A stretch of 44,574 nt of DNA from CALFMR01 sp035550595. Lineage in GTDB: Bacteria; Acidobacteriota; Vicinamibacteria; Vicinamibacterales; SCN-69-37. The stretch spans positions 1-44,574 of the forward strand of contig DASZOV010000175.1 of assembly GCA_035550595.1 (NCBI GenBank), given 5' to 3'. The notes beneath the pieces were generated by a model, which saw nothing but the letters and a program-made list of their open reading frames with translations, did no database searches and was not told the DNA's origin. A program made the position numbers and the translations under genes. Below are positions 9,750 to 16,519 of this stretch, piece after piece; positions within the stretch are counted from its first letter, which is position 1; each line of letters starts with the position of its first letter.

Positions 9750-10093
9750 GACGTGGCGAGATCTGGACCGTCGCGGGCGGTTCGGCCTATGCGGGCAAGT
9801 CACGCCCGGCCGTCATCGTTCAGGATGACCGATTCGACGCGAACGACTCGATCGTCGTGTGTCCGTTGACGACCGATCCGACGCCGGCCCCGATGTTCAG
9901 ATTGCCGATTCCATCCAATGTCCGGACTGGACTGCGGGTGCCGTGCCGACTGATGGTGGACAAACTGACAGCAGTTCCGCGGAAACGGCTCGGCACCATG
10001 GTCGGGACGTTGAGCCCGGACGAGTTGAAGGCCCTCAATCGCGCCATCTTCGTATTCTTGGGCCTGTCGGAAACAGAGCTAGCGCAGGACTAA
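9746..10093 (+). CDS. MazF/PemK-family endoribonuclease toxin
   Basis: MazF/PemK toxins cut mRNA (or other RNA) at short motifs when their antitoxin is degraded. The 115-residue product has the family beginning RRGEIWTVAGG, the conserved SRPAVIVQDD strand, the VCPLTT strand with a catalytic Thr/Ser region, and CRLMVDKLTAVPRKRLG. It ends with the usual helix (LSPDELKALNRAIFVFLGL). It overlaps the antitoxin by four bases. Cleavage specificity cannot be read from the sequence. The gene is intact. Confidence 0.93.
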   Translation: MRRGEIWTVAGGSAYAGKSRPAVIVQDDRFDANDSIVVCPLTTDPTPAPMFRLPIPSNVRTGLRVPCRLMVDKLTAVPRKRLGTMVGTLSPDELKALNRAIFVFLGLSETELAQD

Positions 10094-10111
10094 CAGTAAC
10101 GAGAATCATGT

Positions 10112-12823
10112 CTATTCCGCCCGTAGCGCGATGACCGGATCGACGCGCGCGGCGCGGCGGGCGGGGATGAGCGCGGCAACGAGCGCGACGCCGACGAGGA
10201 GTCCCACCGCGATCGCTAGCGTGGGTAGGTCGGTGGCGCTCACTTCAAACAGGAGCGCGCGCAAGGCGCGTGTGGCGGCGAGGGCGAGGACGATGCCGGC
10301 CGCTGCGCCGGAGAGCACGGCCGCCGCCGTGTCACGGACGAATGTGCGGATGAGGGTTCCCGGCGCCGCGCCAAGGGCGATGCGAATGCCCGCTTCGCGT
10401 TCACGCCGGCGCACGGCCTGCGCGACTACGCCGTAGACGCCGATCGCTCCGAGCAGCAATGAAACGAGGGCCGCGAGGAGCAAGAGCACGGCCGTGAAGC
10501 GCTCCACTGCGCGCGATCGGCCTACGATGTCGTCGAGCGTGCGAACGTGCGCAATGCTCATCGTGTCGTCGACGTCGCGGACGACCTGTCGCACGGCACC
10601 CGCCAGCGAAAGCGGCGGCGCGTCCGTGCGGACGACCAGGCTCATGTCGGTCGGCACGATCGATTGCTCGACGGGTGGATTACGAATGGGGATGTAGAGA
10701 ATCGCCGATGGCGCCGTGCGCAAGGACTGGTCGTGTACATCCGCGGCTACGCCGACGACGGTGAAAGGCGGCGATGGCCGAATCGTACCGGTGGCATCCG
10801 GTCTTTCGACCGGCTGTCCTCCTTGGAGTCGGACGAGCTGACGTCCAATCGCTGACCCGTTCGGGAAGAGATCGTGCGCGAGCGCGCGGCTGATGACGAC
10901 CGGGTTCGGCGCGTCGACGTGCGCATCGGCCGCCACACCGATGCCGGCGACGATACGCGTCCGCATCGCGTCGAGGTAGCCCGGCATGATGAAGCGGGTC
11001 TCCACTGGCGCCGCATCAGGATCAATCGGCCGGCCTACGACGGCGATCGGATACGCCTCGACACCGTTGTCCAGCGGCAACGTGCTGATCGCTGACGCGC
11101 TGCGCACGCCCGGCAGCGCGCGAACGTGCGTGACGATCTCGCGGAAGATCGCTTCGTGCCGCTCGGCGTTCCGATGCGCGAGGCCGATGTCGACGGTGAG
11201 CACGCTCGTGGCATCGAAGCCCGGATCCACGCGCGTCAACCGCCAGAAGCTCTGCGCCATCAACGCAGCACCGACGATGAGCACGAGCGCCAGCGCCATC
11301 TGCACGGCAATCAGGATGTGGCGCGAATAAATTGACGTTCGCCGCCGCACGCCGGACACGCGCTGTGTCTTCAGCGCGCCCGCGACTTCCGTTCGTGCGA
11401 GATCGGTTACGAAGGGCAACGTGGCGCAGACCGCGGTCGCGAGAATGCCGAGGGCGCCCGCGAAAGCGAGGACCCATCCGTCCACGCGCACCTCGGCCAG
11501 ACGAGGAAATGAGACCGGTGTGAACGCGACGGCGGCGCGGAGACTGACCGCCGCGAGCGCAATACCGGCGGCCACGCCGGCGTACGAGACGATCGCCGCT
11601 TCGCTCACGAGCAACCTCGCGACGGCCGCCGGCTCGGCGCCGAGCGCCATGCGAAGCGCGATCTCGCCGCGCCGTTCGACCGCGCGGACGAGCGCGAGGT
11701 TGGCGGCGTTCGCGCACGCGATGAGCAGGACGAAGGCCATGCCGCCGAAGAGCAACCAGATCGTGCTCGCCGCCATGCCCACGATTTCATCCTTGAGCGG
11801 CACGACGACGGGCGCGAGCTGTAACTCGGCCAGCCGTTCGGCGGTGGCGTCCGGATAGGCGCCTTGAATCGATGGCAGGATCGACGCGAGCTCGCGCTCC
11901 GCGGCGGCAGGTGTGGTGTCGGGACGTAGACGTGCGATGGCGCGATCGCCGAGTCCCGTTCCGACACGTGCGCGCGCCTCGGGATATTCGAGCAGCATCC
12001 AGATATCGGTCGCTGGGCTCGGAAACGCGACGCGTGCCGGCATGACGCCGACGACGAGACGCGGACTTCCAAGTGAGATCGTCCGCCCGACGACATGCGG
12101 ATCGCCGCCAAAGCGCTGCAACCAGAGATGGTGGCTGAGCAGGACCGGCACGGGCCATGTCATGTCCATGAAGCCCGGCTTGGCGTCTTCTTCCGTGAAG
12201 AGTCGTCCGATCGCGGGTGATATGCCAAGCGTCGCGAAGAATGCCGGATCGACGTATGCAATGTTCACGCGCTGCACCTCGTCATCCGGGCCTTCCAGAT
12301 TCGCAACCGTCTCGCTGTACGGCGCCAACGTCTCGATCGTGCGCGCGTGGCGTCGGAAGTAGTACAGCAACGCGGGTGACGGTCCGGTGTCGTCAGCGCG
12401 CAAGGACTGTGTGCTGCGAATGTGAATGGAGACGAGCCGATCCGCGTGCGGATACGGCAGCGGCTGGATGACGATCGCGTTGACGAGCGCGAAGGCGGCG
12501 GTCACAGTGCCGATACCCAGCGCCAGCGTGGCGACGGCGGCCAGCGTGTAGCCGGGCGTTCGCGCGAGACGACGCGCCGAGTGGCGCACGTCGCGCAGGA
12601 GGCCGTCGAGCCACGGCAGCAGCTTCACGTCGCGATTGGCCTCGCGATGCCGAATCGGCGCGCCGAGCTCCCGGCGCGCCTGGGATGCGGCTGTGTCCGG
12701 ATCGAGGCCGCGGCCGATGAGGTCGCGCATGCGCTCCTCGAGGTGAAAGCGCAGCTCCTCGTCCAGTGCGGCGTCGACGCGTGTCCGGCGGAACGTGTTC
12801 GCGAACCGCGAGAGCCAGGACAT
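10112..12823 (-). CDS. ADOP-type ABC transporter permease (MacB/FtsX, duplicated)
   Basis: This 903-residue membrane protein is of the Acidobacterial duplicated orphan permease type. An N-terminal soluble helical domain (LDEELRFHLEERMRDLIGRGLDPDTAASQARRELG) is followed by a first transmembrane segment near 90-118. There are two MacB-like periplasmic domains and two FtsX membrane blocks (about 345-430 and 775-903), the last ending PARRAARVDPVIALRAE. No ATPase gene is adjacent, as is usual for this family. An excellent ribosome site AGGAGG lies four bases before ATG 12823. The PadR gene is directly upstream on the same strand, separated by a family-A repeat. The substrate is unknown; export of a peptide, lipid or macrolide-like compound would fit MacB relatives. 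Confidence 0.9.
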   Translation of the reverse strand: MSWLSRFANTFRRTRVDAALDEELRFHLEERMRDLIGRGLDPDTAASQARRELGAPIRHREANRDVKLLPWLDGLLRDVRHSARRLARTPGYTLAAVATLALGIGTVTAAFALVNAIVIQPLPYPHADRLVSIHIRSTQSLRADDTGPSPALLYYFRRHARTIETLAPYSETVANLEGPDDEVQRVNIAYVDPAFFATLGISPAIGRLFTEEDAKPGFMDMTWPVPVLLSHHLWLQRFGGDPHVVGRTISLGSPRLVVGVMPARVAFPSPATDIWMLLEYPEARARVGTGLGDRAIARLRPDTTPAAAERELASILPSIQGAYPDATAERLAELQLAPVVVPLKDEIVGMAASTIWLLFGGMAFVLLIACANAANLALVRAVERRGEIALRMALGAEPAAVARLLVSEAAIVSYAGVAAGIALAAVSLRAAVAFTPVSFPRLAEVRVDGWVLAFAGALGILATAVCATLPFVTDLARTEVAGALKTQRVSGVRRRTSIYSRHILIAVQMALALVLIVGAALMAQSFWRLTRVDPGFDATSVLTVDIGLAHRNAERHEAIFREIVTHVRALPGVRSASAISTLPLDNGVEAYPIAVVGRPIDPDAAPVETRFIMPGYLDAMRTRIVAGIGVAADAHVDAPNPVVISRALAHDLFPNGSAIGRQLVRLQGGQPVERPDATGTIRPSPPFTVVGVAADVHDQSLRTAPSAILYIPIRNPPVEQSIVPTDMSLVVRTDAPPLSLAGAVRQVVRDVDDTMSIAHVRTLDDIVGRSRAVERFTAVLLLLAALVSLLLGAIGVYGVVAQAVRRREREAGIRIALGAAPGTLIRTFVRDTAAAVLSGAAAGIVLALAATRALRALLFEVSATDLPTLAIAVGLLVGVALVAALIPARRAARVDPVIALRAE

Positions 12824-12844
12824 CCGGCCTCCTCTGAGCGCGTT

Positions 12845-12900
12845 GTCAACTTCGAACTTCGAACTGTGAACTTCGAACGGACGAGGCGCCTTTCGGCGCG
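12845..12900. repeat. TTCGAA repeat arm plus GC hairpin (family A, copy 2)
   Basis: A single arm starting GTCAACTTCGAA (12845-12877) is followed by the hairpin AGGCGCCTTTCGGCGCG (12884-12900). The same arm-plus-hairpin combination, inverted, occurs at 39685-39739. Here it lies inside the PadR-to-permease transcription unit, so it would be transcribed as an intercistronic RNA structure. Confidence 0.7.
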
Positions 12901-12910
12901 ATCGTTCGCT

Positions 12911-13240
12911 CTACGCGTGTTTCAGGATGTGACCGATGGCGCCGGTCACGGCCTGCCAGCGCGTTTCTTCCGCGTCGAGCTGCTTGCGCCCCGCGGCCGT
13001 CAGCTCGTAGATACGCGCCCGCCGGCCGTGGGCGGTGACTTTCCATCGCGCCTTGATCCAGCCGGCTTCTTCCATCCGGTGGAGCGCAGGATAGAGCGAT
13101 CCCTGTTCGACGCGCAGCACCTGCGCGGACATCGTCTCGATCTCGGTCGTCAGGCCGTAGCCGTGCAGCGGGCCGCGGCGGGCGAGGATCGTCAGTACGA
13201 GCAGCGGAAGCGCACCCTGGAGGGCGTCGTAGCGCGACAT
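12911..13240 (-). CDS. PadR-family transcriptional regulator
   Basis: PadR proteins are winged-helix dimers, mostly repressors that respond to small molecules. This 109-residue form has the classic start (QGALPLLVLTILARRGPLHGYGLTTEI), the recognition and wing region (VEQGSLYPALHRMEEAGWIKARWKVTAHGRRARIYELTAAG) and a short dimerisation helix. It sits upstream of the ADOP permease on the same strand, the standard arrangement for that permease type, so it probably controls it. ATG 13240 begins the conserved domain; the frame is open further upstream but with no family similarity. The 150 bases upstream are shared with the divergent RES-Xre operon. Confidence 0.92.
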   Translation of the reverse strand: MSRYDALQGALPLLVLTILARRGPLHGYGLTTEIETMSAQVLRVEQGSLYPALHRMEEAGWIKARWKVTAHGRRARIYELTAAGRKQLDAEETRWQAVTGAIGHILKHA

Positions 13241-13339
13241 GGATAGATATCTTACTAACGAGACTGATTGTGTGGCGAGTGGCGGCCGGGAGTCAAGACG
13301 CTGCGGAGGCGGGCCGGCGATCTTCCGTCGGAGGCTCGC

Positions 13340-13385
13340 TTGACGGCTTGGTGAGGGAGTCAATATAATACTCCTGAATAGGAGT
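13340..13385 (+). promoter_or_regulatory. Sigma70 promoter and repeated GGAGT operator of the RES-Xre operon
   Basis: TTGACG (13340-13345) and a perfect TATAAT (13364-13369) are separated by 18 bases. ACTCCT (13370-13375) and AGGAGT (13380-13385) form a 6-bp inverted repeat with a 4-base centre, and a third half-site GGAGT (13356-13360) lies before the -10. The repeat also contains the ribosome site AGGAG seven bases before ATG 13392. Binding of the antitoxin here would block promoter and translation start together. The elements are seen; the regulation is inferred. Confidence 0.72.
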
Positions 13386-13391
13386 CCATCC

Positions 13392-13826
13392 ATGGCCCGA
13401 ACCGTCAGCTATCCCGCGAGCCGCCATCGGCCCGATCCGCTGCCAGATCTGACCTCGCGCGAGGAGCGCGCGCGGCTGTCGGCGCCGGGACTCCAGGCGT
13501 TTTTCGCCATCATGGGGCATTGGAAGGTGCGCGACGAGGATGCACGTGCGCTGCTCGGCGGCGTCACCAACGGGCCCTTCTACGAAATGAAGCGCGCGCC
13601 CGATCGCGTCCTCGACACCGACCGGCTGACGCGCGTCTCGTACCTCATCGGCATCTTCAAGGCGCTGCGCATCCTGCACAGCGCCGCCCTCGCGGACCGA
13701 TGGGTGCGATTGCCCAATGCGCATCCGATCTTCGACGGCCAAACACCGCTCGCCTACATGATTCGCGGCGGCCTGCCCGCGATGCAGACCGTGCGCCGTC
13801 TGCTGGACGCGCGCCGCGCGGGCTGA
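13392..13826 (+). CDS. Xre/MbcA/ParS-type antitoxin (DUF2384)
   Basis: The 144-residue protein is the antitoxin of a RES-type system. An N-terminal helical region (LTSREERARLSAPGLQAFFAIMGHWKV...EDARALLGGVTNGPFYEMKR) resembles the Xre-like DNA-binding part. The C-terminal part (RVSYLIGIFKALRILHS...WVRLPNAHPIFDGQTPLAYMIRGG) is the DUF2384 toxin-binding domain with the typical Pro-Asn-x-x-Pro-Phe-like turn. Its stop overlaps the first base of the toxin start (TGATG), and it has its own promoter with a repeated operator-like motif. Confidence 0.92.
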   Translation: MARTVSYPASRHRPDPLPDLTSREERARLSAPGLQAFFAIMGHWKVRDEDARALLGGVTNGPFYEMKRAPDRVLDTDRLTRVSYLIGIFKALRILHSAALADRWVRLPNAHPIFDGQTPLAYMIRGGLPAMQTVRRLLDARRAG

Positions 13827-14521
13827 TGACGCGTCCGCCGACGACGCTCGTCCGGCAGTTCGATACGCACCGGCTCATTCCCTCGCGTCACCTCGCGCAC
13901 GAGGACAGCGTGTTGATGGCGGTCGCACGCAACGAGGCGCACCTGGCCGCGATTGCCGCGCTCGAATCGGCGACCAACGACCGGCTGCTCGCCGAACGGC
14001 AGTTGTTGCCGGGCATCGGCCTCGAGGAACTCGTCTCCGGCGTGCCGCACGCTGCCGTCGTCAACGCGAGCTTCTGCCACGCGCGTCCGCTCGGCAGCCG
14101 GTTCAGCGGCCCGGATCGCGGCGCGTGGTACGGGGCGTTCGACGTCGAGACCTCGCAGGCGGAAGTCGGCTTTCACAAGACAGTCCAACTGGCCGAAATC
14201 GGGATCTTCGAAGACTCGGTCACCTATGACGACTACCTCGCAGATTTCAGCGCGAGCTTCCACGATCTGCGCCACGCGCGCGGCTTCAAGGCGTGCCTCG
14301 ATCCGACGAGTTACCTCGCGTCGCAGGAACTGGCCGAGGAACTGCTTGATGAGGGATCGCTCGGCGTGATCTACCCGAGCGTCCGCCACAAGGGCGGCAC
14401 GTGCCTCGCGTGTTTCCGTCCGGCGCTCGTCGCCAACGTGCGGCGCGCGAAGACGTATCGCTTCACCTGGTCCGGCTCGCCGGCGCCGGTGGTCATCGAG
14501 GAGGCGATCCGGATAACCTGA
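13826..14521 (+). CDS. RES-domain toxin (NAD-degrading type)
   Basis: RES toxins deplete cellular NAD+ by a fold related to ADP-ribosyltransferases. This 231-residue protein has the expected residues: Arg in GSRFSGPDRG, Tyr and Glu in AWYGAFDVETSQAEVGFH, and the serine-containing segment GVIYPSVRHKGGTCLACFRP that gives the family its Arg-Glu-Ser name. It is longer than minimal RES domains because of an N-terminal extension of about 85 residues. It is translationally linked to the DUF2384 antitoxin. Type assignment is firm; enzymatic activity is by family knowledge. Confidence 0.92.
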   Translation: MTRPPTTLVRQFDTHRLIPSRHLAHEDSVLMAVARNEAHLAAIAALESATNDRLLAERQLLPGIGLEELVSGVPHAAVVNASFCHARPLGSRFSGPDRGAWYGAFDVETSQAEVGFHKTVQLAEIGIFEDSVTYDDYLADFSASFHDLRHARGFKACLDPTSYLASQELAEELLDEGSLGVIYPSVRHKGGTCLACFRPALVANVRRAKTYRFTWSGSPAPVVIEEAIRIT

Positions 14522-14522
14522 G

Positions 14523-14547
14523 CGTCACGCTTTCTCTCTCTGTGACG
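14523..14547 (+). terminator. Weak hairpin after the RES toxin
   Basis: CGTCAC (14523-14528) and GTGACG (14542-14547) form a 6-bp stem around a pyrimidine-rich loop, beginning one base after the toxin stop. No T tract follows, so rho-independent termination is uncertain. Confidence 0.3.
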
Positions 14548-14632
14548 ACCGGTGTCTCCGGCCAGGGCACTTGCTCATTGAGCGCCGATGAGACAACGTG
14601 ATTCACTGGATTCGATCCGCAAGGAGCCGCGC

Positions 14633-15682
14633 GTGCCATCGGCCGTCCCACAACCCGTCATCGCCCAGCTCACCCGGGCCGCCATCTTCCTCGTCGTGAC
14701 GATCGACCGGGAGCAGGGCAGCGACTCGGCGGTTCGCGCCGTGTGCAGCGACCTCGCCTCGCTCGTGCGCGCGGTCGGCTTTCGCGATCTCGACGGCCGC
14801 CTGTCCTGCGTCGTCGGCGTCGGTTCCGACGTATGGGATCGCCTGTTCGGGGCGCCGAGGCCCAAGGACCTGCATCCGTTCAGGGAAATCCGCGGCCAGC
14901 ATCATGCGGTCTCGACGCCGGGCGACGTCCTCTTTCACATCCGCGCGACGCGCATGGATCTCTGCTTCGAGCTGGCCACGCAGATCATGTCGCGGCTGGG
15001 CGACGCCGTGTCGGTCGTGGACGAAGTGCACGGCTTCAACTACTTCGACGACCGCGACCTGATCGGTTTCGTCGACGGGACCGAGAACCCGTCGGGGCAG
15101 GCGGCGCTCGACGCGGTCATCATCGGCGACGAGGATGCCGCATTCGCGGGCGGCAGCTACGTGATCGTCCAGAAGTATCTGCACGATCTGACGCGATGGA
15201 ACGATCTGCCGGTCGCCGAGCAGGAGCGCATCATCGGTCGGCACAAGCTGTCCGACGTCGAGCTGGACGATGCCGTCAAGCCGACCCATGCGCACAACGC
15301 GTTGACGACCATCGTCGAGAACGGCGAGCAGCTCGAGATCGTGCGCGACAACATGCCGTTCGGCGAGGTCGGCAAGGGTGAGTTCGGCACGTATTTCATC
15401 GGCTACGCCCGGTCGCCACACCGAATCGAGCAGATGCTCGAGAACATGTTCATCGGCCGGCCGCCGGGCAACTACGATCGGCTGCTCGACTTCAGCCGCG
15501 CCGTCACCGGCACGCTGTTCTTCGTGCCGTCATCGACGTTTCTCGATCAGTTGGTGCCCGTAGCGCCGCCATCGTCTGACGTTCAACGCGCGAGTGTCCC
15601 CGCGCACGTAGATTCATCGTCTCGGCCGTCGAACGACGGGTCGCTTCGTATCGGTTCCCTGAAAACGAAAGACAGGCCATGA
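14633..15682 (+). CDS. DyP-type peroxidase with encapsulin cargo-loading tail
   Basis: Dye-decolourising peroxidases are haem enzymes that use hydrogen peroxide to oxidise varied substrates. This 349-residue protein has the signature GFVDGTENP with the distal Asp, a THAHNAL segment fitting the proximal His, and NMPFGEVGKGEFGTYFIGYAR with the conserved Arg. After the catalytic domain an unstructured linker leads to DGSLRIGSLKTK (coded within 15635-15679), the type of peptide that docks cargo inside encapsulin shells. GTG 14633 is preferred to ATG 14588 because AAGGAG (14621-14626) is six bases upstream and family similarity starts there (PQPVIAQLTRAAIFLVVTI). The stop overlaps the encapsulin start (ATGA). 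Confidence 0.95.
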   Translation: MPSAVPQPVIAQLTRAAIFLVVTIDREQGSDSAVRAVCSDLASLVRAVGFRDLDGRLSCVVGVGSDVWDRLFGAPRPKDLHPFREIRGQHHAVSTPGDVLFHIRATRMDLCFELATQIMSRLGDAVSVVDEVHGFNYFDDRDLIGFVDGTENPSGQAALDAVIIGDEDAAFAGGSYVIVQKYLHDLTRWNDLPVAEQERIIGRHKLSDVELDDAVKPTHAHNALTTIVENGEQLEIVRDNMPFGEVGKGEFGTYFIGYARSPHRIEQMLENMFIGRPPGNYDRLLDFSRAVTGTLFFVPSSTFLDQLVPVAPPSSDVQRASVPAHVDSSSRPSNDGSLRIGSLKTKDRP

Positions 15683-16488
15683 ACAATCTTCATCGCGAAC
15701 TCGCTCCAATCTCCGACGCCGCCTGGGCTCAAATCGAGGCGGAAGCATCCCGCACGCTCAAGCGGCACCTGGCGGCGCGGCGTGTCGTGGACGTGCCCGA
15801 GGCAAAGGGGCTCGGACTCGCGGCGGTCGGCACGGGTCACGGACACGAGATCGCCGCGAACCGTGACGGCATCCGGGCGTTCTTGCGCGACGCGAAAGCG
15901 ATCGTCGAGCTGCGCGCGCCGTTCGAGCTCACGCGTCAGGCCATTGACGACGTGGAGCGCGGCGCGATGGATTCGGATTGGTCGCCGCTGAAAGAAGCGG
16001 CGCGGACGATCGCCTTCGCCGAAGATCGAGCCGTCGTCGATGGCTACGCCGCGGCGGGAATTCAGGGCATTCGCGAAGGCAGCAATCACGCGCCCATCGT
16101 GCTGCCATCGAGCGTCAAGCGGTACCCGGAGGCCGTCGCGCACGCGATCAGCCAGTTGCGTCTCGCGGGCGTCGAGGGTCCGTATGCGCTCGTGCTCGGC
16201 GCCGACGCTTACACCATCGTCAGCGGCGGAAGCGACGAGGGATATCCCCTCCTGCACCACATCGAGCGACTCGTGGACGGCGGCGTCATCTGGGCGCCAG
16301 CCATCGAGGGCGGACTCGTGCTCACGACGCGCGGCGGCGATTTCGAGCTGGATCTCGGGCAGGATCTGTCGATCGGCTACCAGGGGCATTCCAATGCCGC
16401 TGTCGAGCTGTATTTCCTCGAGACCTTCACGTTCCGAATGCTGACCGCCGAAGCGGCGGTCTCGTTGGCTCCTGCGAAGGAGAAGTAG
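15679..16488 (+). CDS. Family 1 encapsulin shell protein
   Basis: Encapsulins have the HK97 phage capsid fold and self-assemble into icosahedral nanocompartments. This 269-residue protein has the family start (NNLHRELAPISDAAWAQIEAEASRTLKRHLAARRVVDV), the middle part (IREGSNHAPIVLPSSVKRYPEAVAHAISQLR) and the end (LGQDLSIGYQGHSNAAVELYFLETFTFRMLT). It overlaps the peroxidase gene by four bases, and that enzyme carries the matching targeting tail, so the pair forms a peroxidase nanocompartment probably used against oxidative stress. It converges on the second ADOP permease. Confidence 0.96.
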   Translation: MNNLHRELAPISDAAWAQIEAEASRTLKRHLAARRVVDVPEAKGLGLAAVGTGHGHEIAANRDGIRAFLRDAKAIVELRAPFELTRQAIDDVERGAMDSDWSPLKEAARTIAFAEDRAVVDGYAAAGIQGIREGSNHAPIVLPSSVKRYPEAVAHAISQLRLAGVEGPYALVLGADAYTIVSGGSDEGYPLLHHIERLVDGGVIWAPAIEGGLVLTTRGGDFELDLGQDLSIGYQGHSNAAVELYFLETFTFRMLTAEAAVSLAPAKEK

Positions 16489-16519
16489 CAGCCGCCGCGC
16501 TGCGTTGGATCGGCTGCGT

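Noticed and set aside
13244..13254. AGATATCT palindrome near the PadR start as a PadR operator
   Set aside because: Only eight bases are palindromic and chance is likely; no second copy is seen near the permease gene.
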